64,000 nt of DNA, from the NCBI GenBank assembly GCA_001767455.1, contig MELC01000038.1, forward strand, positions 112,753-176,752, read 5' to 3'. Made by a program: the position numbers and the translations under genes. Shown here one piece after another: positions 8,816-17,241 of the stretch. The stretch's first letter is position 1. Each line of letters starts with the position of its first letter. A model generated the notes under the pieces. The model had not been told where the DNA came from, searched no databases, and was given only the letters and a program-made list of their open reading frames with translations. This DNA is from Acidobacteria bacterium RIFCSPLOWO2_12_FULL_66_21. Its GTDB lineage: Bacteria > Acidobacteriota > Vicinamibacteria > Vicinamibacterales > 2-12-FULL-66-21.

Positions 8816-8946
8816 CAATGCCGTCCGCCGTGGATGGCGACCCCCAGCTCCCCGATCCACCCGCGCCCTTTCCCGTGCATGCCAATCGCGGCGATCGCCA
8901 TCAGCAGGGCGACGATGACCACGATTGCGAACGTCCGTGCACTCAT
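8815..8946 (-). CDS. 43-residue membrane peptide translationally coupled to the permease
   Basis: A GGGGAG ribosome site precedes an ATG that opens a 43-codon gene whose stop overlaps the permease start by one base. The product has a short basic start (MSARTF), one hydrophobic helix (AIVVIVALLMAIAAIGM) and a glycine-rich tail (HGKGRGWIGELG and IHGGRH) with several histidines. Because the two genes must be translated together, the peptide is likely an accessory subunit or a stabiliser of the permease. I know of no named family. Confidence 0.7.
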   Translation of the reverse strand: MSARTFAIVVIVALLMAIAAIGMHGKGRGWIGELGVAIHGGRH

Positions 8947-8963
8947 GTCGATCTCCCCAATCA

Positions 8964-9019
8964 GTGAATTGGTGAATTGGTGAATTGGTGAATTGGTGAA
9001 TTGGAGAGTTGGTGAATTG
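8964..9019 (+). repeat. Seven tandem copies of an 8-base unit (GTGAATTG)
   Basis: Six units read GTGAATTG and one reads GAGAGTTG. A run of related sequence in the opposite sense (for example AATTCACAAACTCACCAATT) follows at about 9054-9105, so the two could form a long imperfect hairpin. The block lies in the 372-base space between the divergent permease operon and the response regulator gene. Confidence 0.85.
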
Positions 9020-9205
9020 CCGTCCGCTGGACGATTTGAGCCACCTGCGCAGAATTCACGCACTCACGAATTCACAAACTCACCAATTACAAACTCACCA
9101 ATTCAACGAAGTTCCCAGGCAGTGGCAAAGTACTCGGTGGTGCCTGAACAGGCTCTGAACGGGGCATTCAGGTGCCGTTCAGCCTGGTTTGGTCTATCTT
9201 GGAGG

Positions 9206-9261
9206 AGCTATCAGCTATCAGCTATCAGCTATCAGCTGTCAGCTATCAGCTGTCAGCTATC
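9206..9261 (+). repeat. Eight tandem copies of a 7-base unit (AGCTATC/AGCTGTC)
   Basis: Six units read AGCTATC and two read AGCTGTC. The array lies about 50 bases upstream of the response regulator's ribosome site and probably within its leader. It happens to be open in the regulator's frame, which creates a false N-terminal extension of 49 codons. Copy number could vary by slippage and change leader spacing. Confidence 0.85.
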
Positions 9262-9318
9262 AGCCCTCAGAAGCTGAAAGCTGAAAGCTCTTTGCGCACC
9301 TCAGATGGAGGCCCGATC

Positions 9319-9981
9319 TTGCGCGTGCTGGTGGTCGAGGACGAGAGGCGGCTCGCGACCGAACTCGCGGCTGCCCTGCGCGACGCGGGCTACGCGGTCG
9401 ATTGCGCGGAGGATGGCGAACGCGCCGACTTTCTCGCGCAGACGGAGCGGTACGACGCGGTCGTGCTCGACCTCGGGCTTCCAAGAATCGACGGGCTCAC
9501 GATCCTGCGGCGCTGGCGCGACGCAGGGCTGTCGATGCCCGTGCTCGTGCTGACCGCGCGCGGGACCTGGCACGAGAAGGTGCAGGGGATCGACGGCGGC
9601 GCGGACGACTACGTCGCGAAGCCATTCAGGATCGAGGAAGTCCTGGCGCGCGTGCGGGCGCTCATCCGTCGATCCAGCGGTCAGGCGAGCCCCGAGCTGC
9701 GATGCGGCGAGGTCACACTCGATCCTCGGTCGGCCAGAGTCACGCTCGCGGGAAGACCGGTCAAGCTGACGAGCCATGAGTATCGGCTCCTGTCGTACCT
9801 GATGCACCACCGCGATCGGGTCGTCCCGCGCGTCGAGCTGAGCGAGCACATCTACGAGCACGGATCCGATCGCGACTCGAACACGCTCGAAGTCTTCGTC
9901 GCGCGCCTGCGCCGGAAGCTGGGGAATGCATTCATCGAAACGGTCCGGGGCCTCGGGTACCGGATAGGCGACCGGCCATGA
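9319..9981 (+). CDS. OmpR/PhoP-type response regulator
   Basis: 220 residues from a TTG start at 9319, chosen because GGAGG lies seven bases upstream and because the preceding in-frame codons are a 7-base tandem repeat. The receiver domain has the acidic pocket VVEDE, phospho-acceptor D51 in VVLDLGLP, the switch threonine in VLVLTARG and the lysine in DDYVAKPF. The C-terminal winged helix has the usual TSHEYRLLSYLMHHRDRVVP and SNTLEVFVARLRRKLG. The sequence resembles PhoP/QseB-like regulators. Its stop overlaps the kinase start (ATGA), so the two are one operon and a cognate pair. Target genes are unknown; the divergent permease operon is an obvious candidate. Confidence 0.93.
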   Translation: MRVLVVEDERRLATELAAALRDAGYAVDCAEDGERADFLAQTERYDAVVLDLGLPRIDGLTILRRWRDAGLSMPVLVLTARGTWHEKVQGIDGGADDYVAKPFRIEEVLARVRALIRRSSGQASPELRCGEVTLDPRSARVTLAGRPVKLTSHEYRLLSYLMHHRDRVVPRVELSEHIYEHGSDRDSNTLEVFVARLRRKLGNAFIETVRGLGYRIGDRP

Positions 9982-10991
9982 GGCGCGCGCTCTCGCTGCG
10001 CGCGCGGCTGTTATTCGGCGCCCTGCTCTGGACCGCGGGGCTGTTCATTCTCACCGCCTTCCTCCACTCCCACGTGTTGTCCGCGCATCCGGCCCTGCCG
10101 CGCCTGTTCAACCGCGTGTTCCTGTCGCACACGTCCCTTCTCGGCGTCGTGGCGCTGGTCTGCATGGCGGCGGGACTCGTGCAGGTGCGCCGCGGGCTGG
10201 TGTCGTTCAGCGATCTGCGCGCGCGCCTCACCGCCGTCCGGGACGGACGCGAGCCGCGCCTCGACGGCCGGTATCCCGGGGAGGTGCAGCCGCTCGTCGA
10301 CGAGCTGAACGCGCTCCTCGCCGATCGCGACGCGCGCGTGACGCGCGCGCTGGCGAAAGCCGGAGACCTGGCCCACGGGCTGAAGACGCCGCTGGCCATC
10401 CTCGCGCAGGAAGCCGAACGCACGGGCGGGCGCGACGGCGACGTGGCCGACACCATCGGGCAGCAGGTGGAGCGCATGCGGCGCCAGATCGACTATCACC
10501 TGGCCCACGCACGGGCCGCGGCGTCGACGACCGACCCCGCCGCGCGGTGCCACGTGCGGGTGTCGGTCGACGGCCTGGTTCGCACGTTGCTCCGCCTGCA
10601 TGACAGCCGCCGCCTGACGATTGACGTGGACGTTCCGGCGGATCACGAGGTCCGCGCGCGCCGCGAAGACCTCGACGAGATGCTCGGCAACCTGCTGGAC
10701 AACGCGTGCAAGTGGGCGAAGGCGCGCGTCGTGGTGGCCTCGCTCGTCGATGGTGGCGGCGTCGCCATCACGATCGACGACGACGGTCCGGGGATCGAGC
10801 CGTCGATGCGGGAAGCGGTTCTCGGCCGCGGCGTGCGCGCGGATGAAGCGGCGCCCGGCTCGGGCCTGGGCCTCGCCATCGTCCGCGATCTGGCCGAGTT
10901 GTACGGCGGCTCCGTTGCGCTCGATCGCTCGCCCGCCGGGGGGGCCCGCGCGACGCTCCGCCTGCCGAAGGGAATAGTCGATAGTCGATAG
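9978..10991 (+). CDS. PhoQ-like sensor histidine kinase
   Basis: 337 residues. Two membrane helices (about 12-31 and 52-68) flank a very short external loop, too small for a classical sensor domain, so it may sense the membrane or a partner protein. A HAMP-like linker follows, then the H box GDLAHGLKTPLAILAQE with the phospho-accepting histidine. The ATPase part has the N box NLLDNACKWAKARV, the D box IDDDGPGIEPS and the G box GSGLGLAIVRDLAELYGGSV. The 4-base overlap with the regulator gene indicates coupled translation. The stop codon lies a few bases before a palindromic repeat at 11002-11019. Confidence 0.92.
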   Translation: MRRALSLRARLLFGALLWTAGLFILTAFLHSHVLSAHPALPRLFNRVFLSHTSLLGVVALVCMAAGLVQVRRGLVSFSDLRARLTAVRDGREPRLDGRYPGEVQPLVDELNALLADRDARVTRALAKAGDLAHGLKTPLAILAQEAERTGGRDGDVADTIGQQVERMRRQIDYHLAHARAAASTTDPAARCHVRVSVDGLVRTLLRLHDSRRLTIDVDVPADHEVRARREDLDEMLGNLLDNACKWAKARVVVASLVDGGGVAITIDDDGPGIEPSMREAVLGRGVRADEAAPGSGLGLAIVRDLAELYGGSVALDRSPAGGARATLRLPKGIVDSR

Positions 10992-11001
10992 TCCGTGTAG
11001 C

Positions 11002-11019
11002 GCAGCCCTTTAGGGCTGC
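11002..11019 (+). repeat. Interspersed palindrome GCAGCCCTTTAGGGCTGC
   Basis: A perfect 8-base inverted repeat around a TT core, preceded by TGTAGC. It is one copy of a family that also occurs at 31532-31549, 31563-31580 (reverse sense), 40571-40588 and 41428-41445. The position right after the histidine kinase stop suggests it can also act as a transcript-end hairpin. Confidence 0.8.
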
Positions 11020-11053
11020 CTCTCGCCTCTCGCGGTGCAGTATCATCTCCGGC

Positions 11054-11815
11054 ATGCACACCGCCGGTCTGAGGTGGCGGGCTGCGCTCGGCGTGGTCGT
11101 GGTGGTCGTTTCGGCGACGGCCGTCACCTGCCGGAAGGCGGCGCCCCCGGCCTCGTTCGACAACACGCTGCCGCGCGGCGCCCGCTACCTCGAGCAGGCG
11201 TACGGCCCGAAGCGCTACTCGCAGTTCGCGGAAGAATGGATCATCCGTGACTTCTTCCAGGACCGCCGGAATGGCGTCTTCGTCGACATTGGCGCGAACC
11301 ACTACCGCGACGACAGCACGACGTTCTACCTCGAGGAACGTCTCGGCTGGTCCGGTGTCGCGGTCGAGCCGCTGAAGCAGTTCGAGCCGGACTACGTCAA
11401 GTACCGCCCGCGCACGCGATTCCTGCCGTTCTTCGTGTCCGACGTGTCGGACAGGACCGCGCAGTTGTACGTCCTCCCGGAGCACACCGTCGTCAGTTCG
11501 ACTGACAGGAAGTTCACGGAGCGCACCGGTGCGAACCCGCAGGAGGTCACCGTCCCGACGATCACGATGAACGATCTGCTGCACAAGGCGGGGATCGAGC
11601 GGTTCGATTTCCTCTCCATGGATATCGAGTTGTCGGAACCGAAAGCGCTTGCGGGCTTCGACATCGGGCGTTTTCTCCCCGAGCTCGTCTGCATCGAAGC
11701 GCATCCCGAGGTCCGGCAGCGGATCCTCGACTACTTCGCGCGCAACAACTACGTCATGGTCGGCAAATACCTGCAGGCCGACGAGAACAACCTGTATCTC
11801 ATGCCACTGCGATAG
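11054..11815 (+). CDS. FkbM-family methyltransferase with N-terminal membrane anchor
   Basis: 253 residues. After a basic start, residues 10-25 form a hydrophobic signal or anchor (ALGVVVVVVSATAVTC); the cysteine is not in a canonical lipobox. The rest is a class I methyltransferase of the FkbM type: motif I FVDIGANHYRDDSTTFYLEE, GWSGVAVEPLKQFEP for the acidic SAM-ribose residue, the FkbM strand VPTITMNDLL, and DFLSMDIELSEPKALAGFD followed by PELVCIEAHPEVRQRILDYF. FkbM enzymes O-methylate sugars or polyketides in the cytoplasm using SAM, so an apparently exported or anchored version is odd. It is most likely a membrane-tethered glycan methyltransferase. It is followed 14 bases later by the BNR protein gene. 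Confidence 0.85.
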   Translation: MHTAGLRWRAALGVVVVVVSATAVTCRKAAPPASFDNTLPRGARYLEQAYGPKRYSQFAEEWIIRDFFQDRRNGVFVDIGANHYRDDSTTFYLEERLGWSGVAVEPLKQFEPDYVKYRPRTRFLPFFVSDVSDRTAQLYVLPEHTVVSSTDRKFTERTGANPQEVTVPTITMNDLLHKAGIERFDFLSMDIELSEPKALAGFDIGRFLPELVCIEAHPEVRQRILDYFARNNYVMVGKYLQADENNLYLMPLR

Positions 11816-11829
11816 CTGGAGATTGCCGC

Positions 11830-14800
11830 ATGCGTAGGGCCTTCGGACTCGCCATCCTTCTCGCGCTTGTTTTCCTCGCGGCTCTCGTCGCGATGCCTGC
11901 GGGACTCGCCCAACGGGCGGCGCCGTCGCCCCTCGACGAGGCTCGGGACAGGCCGTTCGACGAGCTGCACTTCCGCGACATCGGGCCGGCGGCGACCAGC
12001 GGGCGCCTCCACGACATCCAGATCGATCCCTCGAACCCCGCGGTGCTGTACGTCGCGGCGGCAACCGGCGGGATCTGGAAATCCGCGAACAAGGGCGTGA
12101 CATGGAAGCCGGTGTTCGAGAACCAGCCTGACAACACGTTCGGCGCGCTCGCGATTTTCGAGCGCGACCCGAAGATCGTCTGGGCCGGCACCGGCGAGCA
12201 GAACAACCGGCAGAGCTCATCCTGGGGCGGCGGCGTCTATCGTTCGACCGACGGCGGCGACACGTGGACGCATCTCGGCCTGCACGACACGCGCGCGATT
12301 GGACGCGTGGTCCTTCATCCGACCGATCCCGCCATCGCGTACGTCGCAGCCGTCGGCAATCTCTGGACGGGCAGCGACGAGCGCGGCGTGTTCAAGACGA
12401 CGGATGCCGGGCGCACGTGGGCCAGGGTGCTCTTCGTCGACCGGTTCACGGGCGCGACGGACATCGTGATGGACCCGCGCGACCCCGCCGTCCTGTATGC
12501 CGCCACGTACCAGCGGCTCCGAAAGGCGTTCGGATTCAATGGCGGCGGCCCCGGAAGCGCGATCCACAAGAGCACCGATGGGGGCGCGACCTGGAAGAAG
12601 CTCGAAAACGGCGTTCCCGCCGGCGACAAGGGACGCATCGGGCTGGCCGTCGCGCGATCGAAGCCGGACGTCCTCGTCGCCACCATCGAGCACGCCACTG
12701 CCGGCGGCACGTATCGCACGGAAGACGCGGGCGCGACATGGAAGCGCATGAGCGCAACCAATCCGCGGCCGATGTACTACAGCAAGCCCACGATCGACCC
12801 CAATAACGACAGGCGCATCTGGCTGCCCGGCACCTCCATCGTCAAGAGCGAGAACGGCGGAACGACGTTCGAAGAGGAGCCGACCTCCCCGACCTACGAC
12901 GTCGGCCTGAAGACCGACCACCACGTCATTCGCGTCGACCCGGCGAACTCCGCCCACATCTACGTTGCGGGCGACGGGGGGCTGCACGAGAGCTTCGACA
13001 TGGGCAAGACGTACATCCGGGTGAACAACATCCCGGTCGCGCAGGTGTACCGCATCGCCGCCGACAATCGCGATCCGTACTGGGTGTATGCCGGGCTGCA
13101 GGACAATCACTCGTGGATGGGGCCGAGCGCGACGCGCCACTGGCTCGGCATCCTGAACCAGGACTGGCTGGAGATCGGCTTCAGCGACGGCACCGGCAAG
13201 GCGGTCGACAAGGCCGACTGGCGCAAGGTGTACTCGTCGTCGAGCGGCGGCAATCTGTCGCTCGTCGACCCGGTGACCGGCGACGCCATGGGCATCACTC
13301 CGCGGCCGCGCGCCGGCGAGCCGCCGTACCGGTTCGACTGGGATGCGCCGGTCATGGCCTCGCGGCACACGCCGGGCACCGTGTACCTTGGCGGCAATCG
13401 CCTCTTCATCTCGCGGGACTACGGGTCCACGTGGTCGCGCACGAAGGACCTCACGCGCGCCATCAACCGCGACACGCTCGAGATGATGGGCGTGCTCAAC
13501 CGCGACATCAGGCTGTCGCGCAACGACGGCGACGCCATCAGCGAGATTTCAAACTTCGCCGAGTCACCGGTCGATCCCCACGTACTGTGGGTCGGAACCG
13601 ACGATGGCAACGTGCAGCTCACGCGGGACGGCGGCAAGACATGGACGGAGCTGAGCGGCGCGATCCAGGGCGTCAGGAACGGCACGTTCGTGGGCGACAT
13701 CGTCGCATCGGCGGCATCCCCCGCAACCGCATACGTGTCCTTCGACGCCCACCGCGACGGCGACTTCGCGCCGTACATCGTCCGCACGACGGATTTCGGC
13801 AAGACGTGGACGCTCGCGATCGCCGGGTTGCCATCCGAAGATGCGTCGGTGCGAAGCCTGGCGGAATATCCGGGCCACCCGAACGTGCTCTTCGCCGGAA
13901 CGGAGCGGGCGCTGTTCGTCACCGACGACAGCGGCGCGCACTGGATCAGGCTGGCCGCGAACCTGCCGACCACGCGCTACGACGACATTCTCGTTCATCC
14001 GCGCACGAAGGACCTGGTCCTGGGGACGCACGGCCGCGGCATCTGGATCCTGGACGACGGGTCACCCATCGCCGAGTGGACGGCGGCGATTCGGTCGAAG
14101 CCCGCGCACCTCTTCAGGGTTCCACGCGCGAGGCTCATGCTGTACTGGGAAGACGTCTCGAACATGGGCCACTACTTCTTCACCGCGGAAAATCCGGCGG
14201 AAGGCGCGGCGTTCACATACCATCTGTCGAAGCCCGCGGCCCACGTGCGGCTGATTGTCACGAGTCCGACCGGAAAGGTCATACGAACCGTGATCGGACC
14301 CGGTGCCGCGAACGTGATTCACCGGGTCAACTGGGACCTGCGGTATCCCGTTCCCCCGGGCGGCGCCGGCAGGGGCGCCGGTGGTGGAGGCCCTTCGACA
14401 GGCTCAAGGGTGGCGAGTGAAGAAGGCGGCGGAGGTCCGGGAGCACAGAAACCCGCCGTGATCCAACTGCCGATCCCCTCGCACGACATCGGGCCGCGCG
14501 GACCGCACGTCGCGCCCGGCACGTTCAAGGTCACGCTCGAGGTCGACGGCGTCAAGACCGAATCGCGCACGTTCGAAGTGCGCGGGGATCCCGCGTCCGC
14601 GGTTACACTGGCACAACACAAGGCGCGCGAAGCATTCGCGGTCGAGGTGATGGACCTGCTCGCAAGAGTCGACACGCTCGCGGCCGACCTGCGCACGCGC
14701 CGCGCGGCGGCGACCGGCGACGGGGCCGCCCGGCTGCAGGCCCTCGAACAGCGGCTGGTCGGTGGCGGCGGAGGACGGGGGCGCGGGGCCGGCGCCGGGG

Positions 14801-14967
14801 CCGGACCGCAGCCGCAGCCCGTGCGTCAGCGCCTGAGCGGGTTGATCAGCGCGTTTGTCGGCTCCGGTGCCCGAACAGGGACGCTGTCCGCTCCGACGGG
14901 CAGCATGCGCGCGACACTGGCGGACGCGAAGGCGGACCTGGCGGCGATCACAAAGGACAGCAAATGA
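11830..14967 (+). CDS. Large secreted Asp-box (BNR/VPS10-like) beta-propeller protein
   Basis: 1045 residues with a signal peptide (residues 1-28, ending LAMPAGLAQ-like at PAGLAQRAAP). At least nine Asp-box motifs of the S-x-D-x-G-x-T-W type are visible, for example KSANKGVTWKPV, RSTDGGDTWTHL, KTTDAGRTWARV, KSTDGGATWKKL, ISRDYGSTWSRT, LTRDGGKTWTEL and RTTDFGKTWTLA, which mark two multi-blade propellers over residues 40-770. The C-terminal part has a beta-sandwich (HVRLIVTSPTGKVIRTVIGP) and a helical end. Homologues are often annotated as glycosyl hydrolase or VPS10/sortilin, but no sialidase arginine triad is evident. A glycine-rich loop near residue 855 contains an in-frame repeat. The stop overlaps the acylase start. 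Confidence 0.88.
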   Translation: MRRAFGLAILLALVFLAALVAMPAGLAQRAAPSPLDEARDRPFDELHFRDIGPAATSGRLHDIQIDPSNPAVLYVAAATGGIWKSANKGVTWKPVFENQPDNTFGALAIFERDPKIVWAGTGEQNNRQSSSWGGGVYRSTDGGDTWTHLGLHDTRAIGRVVLHPTDPAIAYVAAVGNLWTGSDERGVFKTTDAGRTWARVLFVDRFTGATDIVMDPRDPAVLYAATYQRLRKAFGFNGGGPGSAIHKSTDGGATWKKLENGVPAGDKGRIGLAVARSKPDVLVATIEHATAGGTYRTEDAGATWKRMSATNPRPMYYSKPTIDPNNDRRIWLPGTSIVKSENGGTTFEEEPTSPTYDVGLKTDHHVIRVDPANSAHIYVAGDGGLHESFDMGKTYIRVNNIPVAQVYRIAADNRDPYWVYAGLQDNHSWMGPSATRHWLGILNQDWLEIGFSDGTGKAVDKADWRKVYSSSSGGNLSLVDPVTGDAMGITPRPRAGEPPYRFDWDAPVMASRHTPGTVYLGGNRLFISRDYGSTWSRTKDLTRAINRDTLEMMGVLNRDIRLSRNDGDAISEISNFAESPVDPHVLWVGTDDGNVQLTRDGGKTWTELSGAIQGVRNGTFVGDIVASAASPATAYVSFDAHRDGDFAPYIVRTTDFGKTWTLAIAGLPSEDASVRSLAEYPGHPNVLFAGTERALFVTDDSGAHWIRLAANLPTTRYDDILVHPRTKDLVLGTHGRGIWILDDGSPIAEWTAAIRSKPAHLFRVPRARLMLYWEDVSNMGHYFFTAENPAEGAAFTYHLSKPAAHVRLIVTSPTGKVIRTVIGPGAANVIHRVNWDLRYPVPPGGAGRGAGGGGPSTGSRVASEEGGGGPGAQKPAVIQLPIPSHDIGPRGPHVAPGTFKVTLEVDGVKTESRTFEVRGDPASAVTLAQHKAREAFAVEVMDLLARVDTLAADLRTRRAAATGDGAARLQALEQRLVGGGGGRGRGAGAGAGPQPQPVRQRLSGLISAFVGSGARTGTLSAPTGSMRATLADAKADLAAITKDSK
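14391..14410 (+). repeat. In-frame palindromic repeat inside the BNR gene
   Basis: The 20-base sequence CCCTTCGACAGGCTCAAGGG is an imperfect inverted repeat of a type scattered in many high-GC genomes. Here it is translated as part of a glycine-rich linker (GGPSTGSRV) and does not disturb the frame. Confidence 0.6.
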
Positions 14968-17120
14968 AGAAGCTCTCTTTCATCCTCATACTTTTCGCGG
15001 CGCTCGTTTCCCCGGCGCCGCAGGCGCAGACGCAGGTTGGTGCGTGGGAACAACAGGCGCAGAACGTCACCATCATCCGCGACGACTGGGGCATCCCCCA
15101 CGTTTACGGGAAGACGGATGCCGATGCCGTGTTCGGCGTCATGTATGCCCAGGCCGAGGACGATTTCAACCGCGTCGAGACGAACTACCTCAATTCCATC
15201 GGCCGGCTGGCGGAGGCCGAGGGGGAAAAGGAGATCTACCGCGACCTGCGGATGAAGCTGTTCATCGATCCCGCGGACATGAAAGCGCAGTACGAGAAGG
15301 CGCCGGCGTGGCTGAAGGCGCTGATGAACGCCTATGCGGACGGCCTGAACTACTACCTCCACACGCATCCCACGGTGACGCCGCGCGTGATCAAACGCTT
15401 CGAGCCGTGGATGGCGCTCACCTTCAGCGAAGGCAGCATCGGGGGCGACATCGAGCGCGTCAATCTGAATCAGCTCCAGGCTTTCTACGGACCCGCCTCC
15501 GCGTCTTCCGCCTTCGCGCCTTCGACGCTTCGGCGGGGCAAGCCGGCCGATGTCGTGACTGAATTCGTGGAGCCCGGCGGGTCGAATGGCGTGGCGATCG
15601 CGCCGTCGAACACAGCCGGCCGCCACGCGCTCCTGCTGATCAACCCGCACACCTCGTTCTTCTTCCGCGCCGAAGCGCAGATGGTCAGCGACGAGGGCCT
15701 GAACGCGTACGGCGCGATCACGTGGGGCCAGTTCTTCATCTACCAGGGGTTCAACGATCGGGCCGGCTGGATGCACACGTCGAGCGGCGCCGACAACATC
15801 GACGAGTACCTGGAAACCGTCGTCAAAAAGGGGGAGGCGGTCCTTTACAAGTACGGCGCCGAGGAGCGGCCGATGACGGTCAAGCACATCGTCGTCCCCT
15901 ACAAGACCGCGACCGGCATGGCGCAGAAGACGTTCACCGTCTACCGTACGCATCACGGGCCGGTCGTCAGGGAAGCCAATGGCAAATGGGTCAGCGTCAG
16001 GCTGATGGAAGAGCCGCTGAAGGCGCTCACGCAGTCCTACTCGCGGACCAAGGCGCGCAGTTATAAGGCGTTCCGCGACACGATGGAGCTGCACACCAAC
16101 TCGTCGAACAACACCATCTACGCCGACGCGGACGGCTCGATCGCGTATTTCCACTCGAATTTCATTCCGAGGCGCGACACGCGGTTCGACTGGAGCAGGC
16201 CCGTGGAGGGCAGCGATCCCGCCACGGACTGGCAGGGGCTGCACTCGATCGATGAAACGCCGGGGCTGCTCAACCCCGCCAGCGGATGGCTGTACAACAC
16301 GAATAACTGGCCGTGGTCGGCGGCGGGGCCGAGCAGTCCGAAGAGAGAGAACTACCCGTCGTACGTCGATCGCGGCAACGATGAAAGCCCGCGCGGCGTG
16401 CATGCGATCCGCGTGCTCAAGGACAAGAAGGACTTCACGGTCGACTCGCTGATCGCCGCGGCGTACGACAGCTACCTGCCGGCCTTCGACACGCTGCTGC
16501 CGCCACTGTTCAAGGCTTACGACGAGATGGCGCCGTCCAACCCGCTGAAGGCGAAGGTTGCCGAGCAGCTCGAGATGCTCCGGGCGTGGGACCGCCGCTG
16601 GTCGGCGACCTCGGTCCCGACGTCGCTCGCCGTCTACTGGGGCGAGCGAGCCGGCATGCGGGCTGCCCAGGCAACGCCGGAGCAACTACTCCAGGGGCTG
16701 GCGTCCGCCTCCGACACGCTCACGAAGGACTTCGGCACGTGGAAAACGCCGTGGGGAGAGATCAACCGCTTCCAGCGGCTCACGGGCGACATCGTGCAGC
16801 CGTTCAACGACGCGGGCCCGAGCATTCCAGTGGGCTTCACCTCCGCGCGGTGGGGTTCGCTCGCGTCCTTCGGCGCGCGCACCTACCCGGGCACGAAGAA
16901 GATGTACGGCACGAGCGGCAACAGCTTCGTCGCGTGCGTCGAGTTCGGCGAGCGGATCAAGGCGAGAGCCGTCAGCGCCGGCGGCGAGAGCGGCGACCCG
17001 TCGTCGAAACACTTCAACGACCAGGCACCACGGTATGCCAAGGGCGATTTGCGCCCCGTGTATTTCTACAAGACGGATCTGCAGGGACACACCGAGCGCG
17101 AATACCATCCAGGCAGGTGA
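14964..17120 (+). CDS. Penicillin-acylase family N-terminal-nucleophile hydrolase
   Basis: 718 residues, exported (MKKLSFILILFAALVSPAPQAQ). The alpha-chain part has IRDDWGIPHVYGKTDADAVF and GVMYAQAEDDFNRVE, both family hallmarks. After a spacer comes the autocleavage site GG-S207-N-G-VAIAP; S207 would become the N-terminal nucleophile of the beta chain. Further conserved parts are LLINPHTSFFFRAEAQM, HHGPVV and the ending region TSGNSFVACVEFG. Members cleave amide bonds of acyl-amino compounds, including acyl-homoserine lactones, penicillins and lipopeptides, in the periplasm. The ATGA overlap with the BNR gene indicates coupled expression. The spacer just before the cleavage site carries an in-frame repeat (15496-15545). 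Confidence 0.93.
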   Translation: MKKLSFILILFAALVSPAPQAQTQVGAWEQQAQNVTIIRDDWGIPHVYGKTDADAVFGVMYAQAEDDFNRVETNYLNSIGRLAEAEGEKEIYRDLRMKLFIDPADMKAQYEKAPAWLKALMNAYADGLNYYLHTHPTVTPRVIKRFEPWMALTFSEGSIGGDIERVNLNQLQAFYGPASASSAFAPSTLRRGKPADVVTEFVEPGGSNGVAIAPSNTAGRHALLLINPHTSFFFRAEAQMVSDEGLNAYGAITWGQFFIYQGFNDRAGWMHTSSGADNIDEYLETVVKKGEAVLYKYGAEERPMTVKHIVVPYKTATGMAQKTFTVYRTHHGPVVREANGKWVSVRLMEEPLKALTQSYSRTKARSYKAFRDTMELHTNSSNNTIYADADGSIAYFHSNFIPRRDTRFDWSRPVEGSDPATDWQGLHSIDETPGLLNPASGWLYNTNNWPWSAAGPSSPKRENYPSYVDRGNDESPRGVHAIRVLKDKKDFTVDSLIAAAYDSYLPAFDTLLPPLFKAYDEMAPSNPLKAKVAEQLEMLRAWDRRWSATSVPTSLAVYWGERAGMRAAQATPEQLLQGLASASDTLTKDFGTWKTPWGEINRFQRLTGDIVQPFNDAGPSIPVGFTSARWGSLASFGARTYPGTKKMYGTSGNSFVACVEFGERIKARAVSAGGESGDPSSKHFNDQAPRYAKGDLRPVYFYKTDLQGHTEREYHPGR
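15496..15545 (+). repeat. In-frame repeat in the acylase spacer peptide
   Basis: A low-complexity CTTCG/GCCTTC-rich stretch with internal inverted symmetry (GCCTTCGCGCCTTCGACGC then TTCGGCGGGGCAAGCCGG) is translated as alanine/serine-rich spacer residues 178-194. It looks unlike the codon pattern around it and resembles dispersed palindromic elements. Confidence 0.5.
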
Positions 17121-17241
17121 GCCAGAACGCCACCGAAGAACACCGAGATCACAACCACGGAAGAACACGGAAGATCACCGTTTTGAACGCCGAGACGATC
17201 CGCCGAGTGCCCTCAGAAGGCACTACGGCAAAGGAGCGGCA

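Noticed and set aside
9172-9318. N-terminal extension of the response regulator from the ATG at 9172
   Set aside because: The extension is encoded by a 7-base tandem repeat and has no ribosome site, while a TTG at 9319 with GGAGG seven bases upstream gives a standard receiver domain.
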